The notes beneath the pieces were generated by a model. That model had not been told where the DNA came from. It did no database searches and saw only the letters and a program-made list of their open reading frames with translations. Below are positions 1 through 8,148 of a stretch of 64,000 bases of DNA, in pieces. Made by a program: the position numbers and the translations under genes. The stretch comes from Bifidobacterium pseudolongum subsp. pseudolongum DSM 20099 (GTDB taxonomy: Bacteria; Actinomycetota; Actinomycetes; Actinomycetales; Bifidobacteriaceae). Position 1 is the stretch's first letter. The number at the start of each line of letters is the position of its first letter. Location of the stretch: contig NZ_JDTZ01000003.1 in NCBI RefSeq assembly GCF_000771225.1, positions 248,001-312,000 of the forward strand, read 5' to 3'.

Positions 1-1236
1 GCGCGCGCCGTGCCGATCTACCAGACCACGAGCTACGTGTTCCACGATTTCGACCATGCCGAGGCGCGGTTCGGGCTGGCCGACCCAGGCAACATCTATG
101 GACGCCTGACCAACTCCACGCAAGGGGTGTTCGAAGACCGCATCGCGGCGCTTGAAGGCGGCACGGCTGGCCTCGCGGTGGCATCCGGCGCAGCGGCTGT
201 GGATTACGCGGTGCGCAACATCACGCAGAGCGGTGATCACATCGTGGCCGCCAAGAACATCTACGGCGGCACCTACAACCTGTTGCGCCACACCTTGGAA
301 CGCGACGGCATCACCACGACCTTCGTCGATGTGAACGACCCACAGGCCTTCGAAGCCGCGATCAAAGACAACACCAAGCTCGTGTATTTCGAGACCTTCG
401 GCAATCCGAACGCCGACTTCCCGGATTTTGAGGCGATCGCCGACATCGCCCACCGCCACCATCTGCCCGTCGTGGTCGACAACACGTTCGCCACCCCGTA
501 CCTGTACCGTCCGCTCGAGCATGGCGCGGACGTCGTGGTCGAATCGGCCACCAAGTTCATCGGCGGCCATGGCACGACGCTCGGTGGTGTAATCGTGGAG
601 GGCGGCAATTTCGACTGGGCCGCCGTGCCGGGCAAGTTCCCCACGCTCACCGAAGCCGACCCCTCGTACCACGGCCTCAATTTCTATAAGGCGCTCGGCC
701 CGGCCGCGTTCGTGACGCGCATCCGCGCGATCCTGCTGCGCGACACCGGCGCGACGCTTTCGCCGTTTGCCGCGTTCCTGCTGCTGCAGGGCACCGAAAC
801 GCTGTCGCTGCGCGTGGAGCGGCACGTGAGCAACGCGCTGGCGGTGATCGACTACTTGAAGACCGTGCCCGAAGTGGAGTCGATTTCGCACCCGAGCATC
901 GAAGGGCGCCCCGACCATGAGCGCTATGCCAAGGCGTTCCCGCACGGCGCGGGGTCCATCTTCACGTTCGATATCAAGGGAGGCAAAGACGCGGCGCGCG
1001 TGTTCATTGACAACCTCGAGCTGTTCTCGCTTCTGGCCAATGTGGCCGACGCCAAGAGCCTCGTCATCCACCCCGCGTCCACCACGCATTCGCAGGAAAG
1101 CGAGGCCGAGCTCGAAGACCAGGGCATCCATCAGGGCACGATCCGCCTGTCGATTGGCACCGAGCACATCGACGACATCCTCACCGACCTGCGCCGTGGA
1201 TTCGAGGCGGTGCGTGCAAGCGGGTTCGCCCAGTAA
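1..1236 (+). CDS. metY: O-acetylhomoserine sulfhydrylase (PLP enzyme), 5' end outside window
   Basis: Makes homocysteine (or methionine) from O-acetylhomoserine and sulfide in methionine synthesis. The frame is open from base 1, and the GTG at 10 falls inside a conserved block (AVPIYQTTSY), so the true start lies upstream. About 411 residues are visible against roughly 430 usual, so only a short N-terminus is missing. The Cys/Met-metabolism PLP fold is clear: ETFGNPNADFPD in the middle and the PLP lysine in SATKFIGGHG at bases 553-555. The motif spacing fits the O-acetylhomoserine branch better than cystathionine gamma-synthase, but substrate choice is inferred from family resemblance only. 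The next gene starts 166 bases downstream and is unrelated. Confidence 0.85.
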   Translation, partial: ARAVPIYQTTSYVFHDFDHAEARFGLADPGNIYGRLTNSTQGVFEDRIAALEGGTAGLAVASGAAAVDYAVRNITQSGDHIVAAKNIYGGTYNLLRHTLERDGITTTFVDVNDPQAFEAAIKDNTKLVYFETFGNPNADFPDFEAIADIAHRHHLPVVVDNTFATPYLYRPLEHGADVVVESATKFIGGHGTTLGGVIVEGGNFDWAAVPGKFPTLTEADPSYHGLNFYKALGPAAFVTRIRAILLRDTGATLSPFAAFLLLQGTETLSLRVERHVSNALAVIDYLKTVPEVESISHPSIEGRPDHERYAKAFPHGAGSIFTFDIKGGKDAARVFIDNLELFSLLANVADAKSLVIHPASTTHSQESEAELEDQGIHQGTIRLSIGTEHIDDILTDLRRGFEAVRASGFAQ

Positions 1237-1402
1237 TGGCACAGGGCCACTTCACCGCCATCCGCACGCATTGTGCCTGTCGTCACAACCAGCCAGCCAC
1301 GTAGCCGTTGTCTGATATAACAGTGTCATTCGCTGGTATCGGTTCGCCGCTGCCTTACGCACATCTGCGCAAACAGCGGGCGGTTATCTGGATGGAGCAT
1401 GT

Positions 1403-2971
1403 GTGGCCGACATTATCACTGTGATGAATCTGGGATGGCGGTATGCGGCGCCCGGTGGCGGGGGAGATCCGATCCAAGGGCTGCGTGACGCCAGCTGCTA
1501 TGTGCAGCAGGGCGCGCTCGCCGGCGTCATAGGACCCACCGGATCGGGCAAAAGCACACTCGTCAAGGCGCTCGCCGGCATCATCCCGCACTGCACGAAA
1601 GGCTCGCTCAACGGGTATGTACGCATCGCCGACATGAATGTGAAAAGCACCACGGTGAGCGACCTCTCCCTGCGCGTGGGCTATGTGGGTCAGGACCCAC
1701 GCGCCCAGCTCACGAGCCCCACCGTGGCCGAGGAGATCGCGTTCCCCTTGGAGAACCGCGGTGTGGAACCCGACGAAATCGAGGCGCGTGTGGATGACGT
1801 GCTCGCCATGCTGCACATCGGGGACCTGCGCGACCGCGACACCGCCACATTGTCGACCGGTGAGATGGAGCGCGTCGCCATCGGCGCGGCCATCGCCGGC
1901 GAACCGGATGTGCTGATCGTGGACGAGCCGGCGAGCCTGCTCGATGAAGAGGGGTACGAAGACCTCGTCAATGTGATCGACGTGATGCGCCGGCGCACGC
2001 GTATGACAGCCGTGCTCGTGGAACAGGACACGCGTTTCCTCGCGCAGCGCGCCGACGCGGTGTTCCTCATGGTCAACGGCGAGATCATCCGCCGCACCAC
2101 GGCGGACATCTTCACCCGCGAGCGCTCGCTGCTCGAATCGGTCGGTGTGATTGTCTCCGACCAGGACGCCATGCCGCTCGTCATCGAATCCGACGAGCCG
2201 GGCGCGGCGGACAACCCCGCCGTCGTGTTCAACCATGTGCACGCGCGGTACGCGGATTCGCCTCCCAGCGATGCGCCACAACTCGACGATGTGGCATTCG
2301 CCGTGCAGCAGGGGGACTTCGTGGCCATCACCGGCGGCAACGGTTCGGGCAAGAGCACGCTCACGCGTCTCGTCAATGCCGAACTGCGCCCTGACCGCGG
2401 CCAGGTCGTGGTCAATGGCATCGACGTCGCGTCGCGCACCCCCGTGCAGATGGCGCAGCAGGTGGCCGTGGTCGGCCAACACCCCGCCGACATGTTCTGC
2501 GCGCAGTCGGTGCGCGAGGAAATCGGCTTCGGTCCGCGCGCGCTCGGCGTCGACGACGATGAAGTGGCGCGGCGCGTCAACGAGATGGTACGCCTGTTCG
2601 ACCTCTACGAGGTGGAGGACATGCCCGCAGCCGCGCTCAGCAGCGGCGAGCAGCGCGCCGTGGCCCTCGCCTGCGCGCTCGTGATGCATGCGCCCGTGCT
2701 CGTGCTCGACGAGCCGGCGGCCGGACTCGACCACCGGCTCAAATCGCGGCTGCTCAACACCGTGGCCCGCATGAACCAGGAGGGCACCACGGTAATCATC
2801 GCCACCGAAGACGCCGATCTGATCCAACGCTATTGTTCGCATGCGGCCCGGCTTGACCAAGGCCGCCTTGTCTCGTACGGCCGGGTGCGCGCAAACGGCC
2901 AGCGTTTCCTCGCTCCGCCGCCCGTGCAGAGTTCCCATGCCGCATCGGACGGAAAGGGGGTGGCGCGATGA
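1403..2971 (+). CDS. ECF transporter ATPase, two fused ATP-binding domains
   Basis: Energises uptake of a vitamin or similar micronutrient as the ATPase part of an energy-coupling factor transporter. The 522-residue protein carries two complete ABC domains in tandem. The first has Walker A GPTGSGKST, signature LSTGEMERVAIG and Walker B VLIVDEPASLL. The second has GGNGSGKST, LSSGEQRAVAL and VLVLDEPAAGLD. This fused layout is that of YkoD-like or EcfA1A2 proteins. The GTG start is chosen because GGAG lies 5 bases before it. The stop overlaps the next start as ATGA, so the permease gene is translationally coupled. No substrate-binding S component is encoded beside it, so the substrate is unknown. 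Confidence 0.88.
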   Translation: MADIITVMNLGWRYAAPGGGGDPIQGLRDASCYVQQGALAGVIGPTGSGKSTLVKALAGIIPHCTKGSLNGYVRIADMNVKSTTVSDLSLRVGYVGQDPRAQLTSPTVAEEIAFPLENRGVEPDEIEARVDDVLAMLHIGDLRDRDTATLSTGEMERVAIGAAIAGEPDVLIVDEPASLLDEEGYEDLVNVIDVMRRRTRMTAVLVEQDTRFLAQRADAVFLMVNGEIIRRTTADIFTRERSLLESVGVIVSDQDAMPLVIESDEPGAADNPAVVFNHVHARYADSPPSDAPQLDDVAFAVQQGDFVAITGGNGSGKSTLTRLVNAELRPDRGQVVVNGIDVASRTPVQMAQQVAVVGQHPADMFCAQSVREEIGFGPRALGVDDDEVARRVNEMVRLFDLYEVEDMPAAALSSGEQRAVALACALVMHAPVLVLDEPAAGLDHRLKSRLLNTVARMNQEGTTVIIATEDADLIQRYCSHAARLDQGRLVSYGRVRANGQRFLAPPPVQSSHAASDGKGVAR

Positions 2972-3720
2972 GCGGCCAGTTCTATGTGCCGGCCACGGGG
3001 TGGCTTCATGCGCTCGACATGCGCGTCAAACTGTGCATGACGCTTGTGGTGGTCGTGCTGTGCAGCGTGTGGGGCAACTGGATGTTCCTTGCCGCCACGC
3101 TGGTCATCATGCACGTCATGCTGCTCACCGGCCATGTGCCGGCGCGGCATGTGGGGCGTCTATGGGCGGTGCTCGCCCCGCTGTGCGCGTTTGTTGCCGT
3201 CGTCATGCTGCTGTCGATGAATGCCTACGGCACCGGTGTGCTGTGGCGGCTGGGGTGGTGGCGTGTGACATCGCAGACGCTGATGATGTGCCTTGTGGTG
3301 GTGCTGCGCATCGCCGACATTGTGCTCGCGTTGTTCCTCACGTTGTTCACCACGAGTCATGCCGACTGGGTTCGTGGCCTGACGGGGCTGCACCTGCCGT
3401 TGTCCGCCGCGCGCCGCATGGCGCGCGCGGTGAATGTCGTGCCGCAATGGTTCGCCATATACCGTGAACGCAGGCTCATGCGCGCGGTACGCGGTGCCGG
3501 CGGCGGGCTCGCCGCATTCAGTGACGCATGGACGGTGTTGCGGCTGCGCGAACGCCGGGCTTCGGTCGCTTCGCTGACCCGTGGTGCGCAGATGCACACC
3601 GGTTCGGCGAAACCGACGGTGATGCGTCCGGCGCATATGCGGCTGATGGACTGGCTCGTGCTGGGTATTGTCGTGCTCGTGGCCGCAGGGGTGGCCACGA
3701 TGGTCGCGCTGGGCTGGTGA
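2968..3720 (+). CDS. ecfT: ECF transporter transmembrane component EcfT (CbiQ family)
   Basis: Membrane scaffold linking the ECF ATPases to an S component. It has 250 residues with helices around residues 18-45, 50-95 and 105-125, and a final C-terminal helix near 230-248. The cytoplasmic coupling region contains MRAVRGAGGG, matching the A-R-G coupling motifs of EcfT proteins. It overlaps the ATPase gene by ATGA and is followed by a strong terminator, so the two form one short operon. No S-component gene lies on either side; the pair may serve several S proteins encoded elsewhere (inference). Confidence 0.85.
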   Translation: MSGQFYVPATGWLHALDMRVKLCMTLVVVVLCSVWGNWMFLAATLVIMHVMLLTGHVPARHVGRLWAVLAPLCAFVAVVMLLSMNAYGTGVLWRLGWWRVTSQTLMMCLVVVLRIADIVLALFLTLFTTSHADWVRGLTGLHLPLSAARRMARAVNVVPQWFAIYRERRLMRAVRGAGGGLAAFSDAWTVLRLRERRASVASLTRGAQMHTGSAKPTVMRPAHMRLMDWLVLGIVVLVAAGVATMVALGW

Positions 3721-3739
3721 ATCCGCGTTGATTGCTTGC

Positions 3740-3778
3740 GGTGGGTCTCATCCTTAGGGATGAGACCCACCGTTTTTT
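3740..3778 (+). terminator. Rho-independent terminator after ecfT
   Basis: A perfect 14-bp stem (3740-3753 with 3758-3771), a TTAG loop and a T-run at 3773-3778. It ends the ECF operon. Confidence 0.92.
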
Positions 3779-3871
3779 CCATCTCAGGCACGATACAAGG
3801 CGCACTGCCGTGCCGGTACGGTGACTGGTAGTGATGCGGGAGCGGCCCGCATTGATGGAAAGGACAAAGCA

Positions 3872-4690
3872 ATGACGACGGCAATGCAGGCTGCGCCATC
3901 CCAGCGATTCGTGGAGCACGGCGACCCGGTGGCCATCCAAGCGGTGGACCTCGTGAAGGACTATGGCAAAGGCGACAGCACGGTGCATGCGCTGCGGCAT
4001 GTGAACGTGGCGTTTGAAAAGGGCCGTTTCACCGCGATCATGGGCCCTTCCGGCTCGGGCAAATCGACGTTGATGCACACGCTTTCCGGCTTGGACAGCG
4101 CCACGTCGGGCCACATCATGTTCCAAGGTGTGGATGTGACCACATTGAACGACAAGCAGCTGACGATGCTGCGCAGGCATGACATCGGGTTCATCTTCCA
4201 AAGCTTCAACCTGCTGCCGATGTTCACCGCGAAGCAGAACATCCTCATGCCGTTGACGCTCGCCGGCAAAAAGCCGGATGTGCAGTGGTTCGACCAGCTC
4301 GTGCGCACCCTGGGCCTGAGCGACCGTCTCAGCCACCATCCGAACGAATTGTCTGGCGGTCAACAGCAGCGTGTGGCAATCGCCCGCGCCTTGATCACGA
4401 AACCTGAGCTCGTGTTCGCCGACGAACCGACCGGCGCCCTCGATTCGGCCTCAAGCGCCGAAGTGCTCAGCTTCCTGCGTAGCTCGGTCAAGGAGCTGGG
4501 GCAAACGATTGTGATGGTCACCCATGATCCCGTGGCTGCCTCGTACGCCGACCGAGCGATCGTGTTCGCCGATGGGCAGATCGTGGCGGATGTGAACACA
4601 CCCACCGCCGCCCGGATGAGCGATCTGCTCATGCAGGAACGTGAACGCGCCACGCGCGGGCCGGTGCCGCCGGTGCCACCGCGGGCGTGA
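3872..4690 (+). CDS. ABC transporter ATPase, MacB/LolD type
   Basis: Powers the FtsX-type permease encoded directly downstream. It has 272 residues with Walker A GPSGSGKST, signature LSGGQQQRVAIARAL and Walker B LVFADEPTGALD, the pattern of the MacB/LolD/BceA subfamily. Start ATG 3872 is chosen over an in-frame ATG at 3821 because GGAAAGGA lies just before it. The permease start is 35 bases after the stop. Such pairs often export or sense antimicrobial peptides or lipoproteins. The two-component genes facing this pair make peptide or envelope-stress sensing plausible, but the sequence does not show the substrate. Confidence 0.87.
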   Translation: MTTAMQAAPSQRFVEHGDPVAIQAVDLVKDYGKGDSTVHALRHVNVAFEKGRFTAIMGPSGSGKSTLMHTLSGLDSATSGHIMFQGVDVTTLNDKQLTMLRRHDIGFIFQSFNLLPMFTAKQNILMPLTLAGKKPDVQWFDQLVRTLGLSDRLSHHPNELSGGQQQRVAIARALITKPELVFADEPTGALDSASSAEVLSFLRSSVKELGQTIVMVTHDPVAASYADRAIVFADGQIVADVNTPTAARMSDLLMQERERATRGPVPPVPPRA

Positions 4691-4725
4691 CGAGAGACGA
4701 ACGGAAAAGCAAAGGGATACCAACC

Positions 4726-7344
4726 ATGTGGTCCATAACCATGCAAATGATGAAAAAGAATGTGAGGATGCTGATTCCCGCCGGCATCGCGATCCTCATC
4801 GGCACCGCGTTCATCGCCGCTACACTGCTGTTCAGCAATGCGTTGGACGCGTCGATGAGCGAAACGCAGACCGTGCAGTTCGGCGACGCCAACTATGCGG
4901 TGGCGCCCACACAGAACGCCCCTGACAGTGTGTATGAGAACACAGTGGGGGACTTCCACATCGACCGGCTTGAAGCGGTCAAAGGAGTGGAGGGTGCCCG
5001 CCCCAACGTGATGGGCGAAGTCACCTACGGTTCGCAGGACCGCCATGCGAGCGGCGTCGTGATCGCCACGAGCCGCGACACCGAACTGCTGCCGGTGTCC
5101 ATCGTGCAGGGGCGTGCCCCGAAACCCGATGAGACCGACGCGTTCGCGGTGCCGCAGCGGCTGGCCTCGCAGTGGAACCTCAAGGTGGGTGACACGATGG
5201 TGGTCAATTCGCCTGCCAACACCGATGAATCCCATCCCGAAGGATTCACCACAACCATCGTCGGACTCACCGACGACCCCCATAACGCCTATGGATTCTA
5301 CGGTGGAGCCTCGGTCGCATCGGACGGCCTGCTCGCCAAACTCGCCGGTACGGCTTCCTTCAATGAGATGAGCGCCACCGAGCTGTACATATCCCTCGAC
5401 ACCGCCAATGCCACCACACTCGGTGACGCCAAAGCCACGATCATCGGGGACCTGCCGCAGGGCTTTCGACTGCTTTCGCGCCAACAGGCGGCCGATGAGG
5501 CCATCAAGAAGATGAGCGGCGACGGTACGGATGTGACCAAGCAGTTCCTGCTCGCATTCGGTGTGCTTGCTCTCGTGGTGGCCGCCCTGGTGATCGCCAA
5601 CACCTTCCAGGTGCTTGTGGCGCAACGCCGCAAGACACTGGCGTTGCTGCGCACCATCGGCGCCACCAAACGCCAGTTGTACGGCTCCGTGCTCGAAGAG
5701 GCTGCGATCCTTGGCTTTGTTTCATCGGCCCTTGGTGTGGCCGCGGGCATCGGCCTCATCGCCGCTGTGGGGGCATCGGGCGTGTTGTCCGCGGCATCCA
5801 TGCAGATCAAGCTCATTGTGGACTGGCAGGTCGTGGTGGTGCCCATCGTGTTCGGCGTGCTGGTCACGGTGCTCGCCTCGCTTGGCGCCGCGCGTTCCGC
5901 GACGAGCGTGACCCCGCTTGAGGCCATGCGTCCGCTCGAACTGACCGACCAGCGCAAAGCCAGGATCGGCCGTGCCGTCACCGGCTTGTTCACCTTGCTG
6001 GTGGGCATGGGCCTTGTGGGCCTTTCCCTGTGGATGCAGAAAGACCATGGTGATGCCGCATTGCTCGCTGCAATCGGCGGCTGCATGTTCTCGTTCCTTG
6101 GTCTGGCGCTCACCGCGATCTTCTGGATGCCATGGCTCATGAAGGGCGCCGGCGCGCTTGTCTCGCTGTGTGGCCCTTCGGCGAAGCTGGCCGACGCGAA
6201 CATCCAGAAGAACCCACGGCGTATCGCCGCGACAGGCACGGCGCTGCTCATCGGCGTGACCCTCGTCTCCACGATCGCCACCGGTGCGGCGAGTGCAAAG
6301 GCCACGATGAACCAGGCGCTCGACGAACGCTACAGCGTCGACGTGGTCGTGCAGGGTGGCAACGTGCCCCGGCAGGCCGCCGACAAGGCATCCAAAATCG
6401 AAGGCGTGAATCACAGCCTGTATGTGCCCACCGCATCGGCCACCTACCATACTCCGGATGGCAAGACCATGGATGCGCTTGTCGTCGGTGTGCCGTCCAT
6501 TCAGACGCTGCAGGATGTCATGAACATCGATCTGGGCAGTGTCGACATGGCTCCCGGCCATGCGCTCATGCCGCAATACGACGCCTATGACGGCAAGCGG
6601 CTCACCTTCGCCGATGGACGTGTGGCGCTCACGGAACAGGTGGTCGACACCAACGCCGAGGAGGGGCGGATGCGTGACGGCAACCATGCCGACCTGGCCG
6701 TCACCCAGCGCGACTTCCGCCGCGTGACCCAGAGCGCACCCGTCGTGGCGTTCGTCAACGAGTCGATGTTCACCGATGGCACATTCCATGATTCCGGGCA
6801 TATGCTGTTCCTCAAACTGGGCGCCGCCAATGTGCCGCCTTCCCAGACCTTCGACGACCTGACCAAGGTGTTCGAAGCGTATCCGAACGTACAACTCGGC
6901 GGACCGGTGCAGGAGCGCCAGATGTGGGAGACCATGGTCAACGCCATGCTCATGCTGCTTGTGGCGTTGCTCGCCGTGGCCATCATCGTGGCCGTCATCG
7001 GCGTGGCCAACACGTTGAGCCTCTCGGTCATCGAACGCACCCGTGAATCGGCCACCCTGCGCGCGATCGGCATGACGCGCGGCCAGCTGCGCACCTCCCT
7101 CGCCATCGAAGCGGTGCTCATCTCGGTTGTCTCGAGCGTCGTCGGCATGGTCGTCGGCACCTTGTTCGGCTGGCTCGGCATCGACATGGTGATGAGCTCG
7201 ATCGCCACCGTGGTGTACCCAGTCGATTGGCGCACCTACGGCATCATCCTCGCGATCGCCATCGTCTGCGCGCTTGTGGCGAGTGTGTTCCCATCACGCC
7301 GCGCCGCCAAGACACCACCGGTGGAGGCGCTTGCCGAAGCCTGA
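4726..7344 (+). CDS. FtsX-like ABC permease (MacB/DUF214 family)
   Basis: Membrane subunit paired with the upstream ATPase. It is 872 residues with an N-terminal helix (about residues 14-36), a large extracytoplasmic domain, and a first FtsX helix bundle beginning near residue 270. A second extracytoplasmic domain follows, then a final FtsX bundle. Both bundles show the family pattern of a helix followed by a polar block: VAQRRKTLALLRTIGATKRQ and VIERTRESATLRAIGMTRGQ. Start ATG 4726 has AAAGGGA eight bases upstream; the open frame reaches back to a GTG at 4687 overlapping the ATPase stop, but no ribosome site supports it. Mechanotransmission or export of peptides or lipids is known for relatives; the substrate here is unknown. 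Confidence 0.87.
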   Translation: MWSITMQMMKKNVRMLIPAGIAILIGTAFIAATLLFSNALDASMSETQTVQFGDANYAVAPTQNAPDSVYENTVGDFHIDRLEAVKGVEGARPNVMGEVTYGSQDRHASGVVIATSRDTELLPVSIVQGRAPKPDETDAFAVPQRLASQWNLKVGDTMVVNSPANTDESHPEGFTTTIVGLTDDPHNAYGFYGGASVASDGLLAKLAGTASFNEMSATELYISLDTANATTLGDAKATIIGDLPQGFRLLSRQQAADEAIKKMSGDGTDVTKQFLLAFGVLALVVAALVIANTFQVLVAQRRKTLALLRTIGATKRQLYGSVLEEAAILGFVSSALGVAAGIGLIAAVGASGVLSAASMQIKLIVDWQVVVVPIVFGVLVTVLASLGAARSATSVTPLEAMRPLELTDQRKARIGRAVTGLFTLLVGMGLVGLSLWMQKDHGDAALLAAIGGCMFSFLGLALTAIFWMPWLMKGAGALVSLCGPSAKLADANIQKNPRRIAATGTALLIGVTLVSTIATGAASAKATMNQALDERYSVDVVVQGGNVPRQAADKASKIEGVNHSLYVPTASATYHTPDGKTMDALVVGVPSIQTLQDVMNIDLGSVDMAPGHALMPQYDAYDGKRLTFADGRVALTEQVVDTNAEEGRMRDGNHADLAVTQRDFRRVTQSAPVVAFVNESMFTDGTFHDSGHMLFLKLGAANVPPSQTFDDLTKVFEAYPNVQLGGPVQERQMWETMVNAMLMLLVALLAVAIIVAVIGVANTLSLSVIERTRESATLRAIGMTRGQLRTSLAIEAVLISVVSSVVGMVVGTLFGWLGIDMVMSSIATVVYPVDWRTYGIILAIAIVCALVASVFPSRRAAKTPPVEALAEA

Positions 7345-7360
7345 TCGCTGACCCCAATCC

Positions 7361-7396
7361 GTGCCTGCCAGGGAACTGTCTGCCCCTGGCAGGCAC
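7361..7396. terminator. Hairpin between convergent genes
   Basis: A 13-bp perfect stem (7361-7373 with 7384-7396) and a 10-base loop, with no T-tract on either strand. It lies between the permease and the response-regulator gene, so it is probably a two-way terminator. Confidence 0.6.
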
Positions 7397-7408
7397 GCAC
7401 GTAGCGCA

Positions 7409-8107
7409 CTACTGCACGAGATGATTCTCATACGCGAACACGACCGCCTGCACGCGGTCACGCGCATTGATCTTCTGCAGGATGTGCGCTACGTGCGTTT
7501 TGACGGTGGGCAATGAGATGAACAGCTTGTCGGCGATCTCCTGATTGGACAATCCGTGGGCGATCTCCACGAGCACCTCGCGCTCGCGATCGGTGAGCGT
7601 CTCCAGTTCCGGATCGGTGTAGTCGGCCGATGGTGCCGGAGCGGCCGGGGTCATGTGGAAGTTGGGTTCAAGCATCTTCTCGATGAGCCGCTTGGTCGCC
7701 GTCGGCGCGATGATCGCATTGCCTTGGTACACGGTGCGGATCGAACGCAGCAAGGTCTCCGGTTCGGTGTCTTTGAGTAGGAATCCGGAAGCTCCGGCGT
7801 GGATGGCGGCCATCACGTATTCATCGAGGTCGAAGGTCGTCAGGATGATCACGCGGATCGGGCGTCCGCCGTTATCCATGCGCGTGATGTGCTCGGTGGC
7901 GGTGATGCCGTCCATGCCCGGCATACGCACGTCCATCAGCACAATGTCGGGCATGAGTCGCTCCGCCAGCCGGATCGCCTCGTCGCCGTTCGAGGCCTGT
8001 CCCACAACCTGCATATCGGGCTGTGAGTTGATCACCATGGTAAAGCCGGCGCGCACAAGCTCCTGATCGTCGGCGATCACAATGCGAATTCTCGAATCGT
8101 CACTCAT
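7409..8107 (-). CDS. NarL/LuxR-family response regulator
   Basis: DNA-binding response regulator of 232 residues. The receiver domain has the acidic pair in VIADDQE, phospho-acceptor Asp in DIVLMDVRMPG and the conserved Lys in LLKDTEP. The C-terminal LuxR helix-turn-helix runs through LTDREREVLVEIAHGLSNQE and LFISLPTVKTHV. ATG 8107 is used; an in-frame GTG at 8116 is possible, and neither has a strong ribosome site. The partner kinase gene lies 41 bases upstream on the same strand. The MacB-type ABC genes face it and end about 65 bases away, so they are a likely but unproven target. Confidence 0.9.
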   Translation of the reverse strand: MSDDSRIRIVIADDQELVRAGFTMVINSQPDMQVVGQASNGDEAIRLAERLMPDIVLMDVRMPGMDGITATEHITRMDNGGRPIRVIILTTFDLDEYVMAAIHAGASGFLLKDTEPETLLRSIRTVYQGNAIIAPTATKRLIEKMLEPNFHMTPAAPAPSADYTDPELETLTDREREVLVEIAHGLSNQEIADKLFISLPTVKTHVAHILQKINARDRVQAVVFAYENHLVQ

Positions 8108-8148
8108 ACCCACCACTGTAACCGGCGGCGTGCATGAGCGCGCGGCCC

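Noticed and set aside
1271..1288. TTGTG-N8-CACAA inverted repeat after metY
   Set aside because: Only five-base arms with an eight-base loop and no T-tract; too weak to call.
1355..2938. 527-codon open frame antisense to the ECF ATPase
   Set aside because: Composition (His, Arg, Val-rich) and lack of any motif mark it as a shadow of the ATPase gene.
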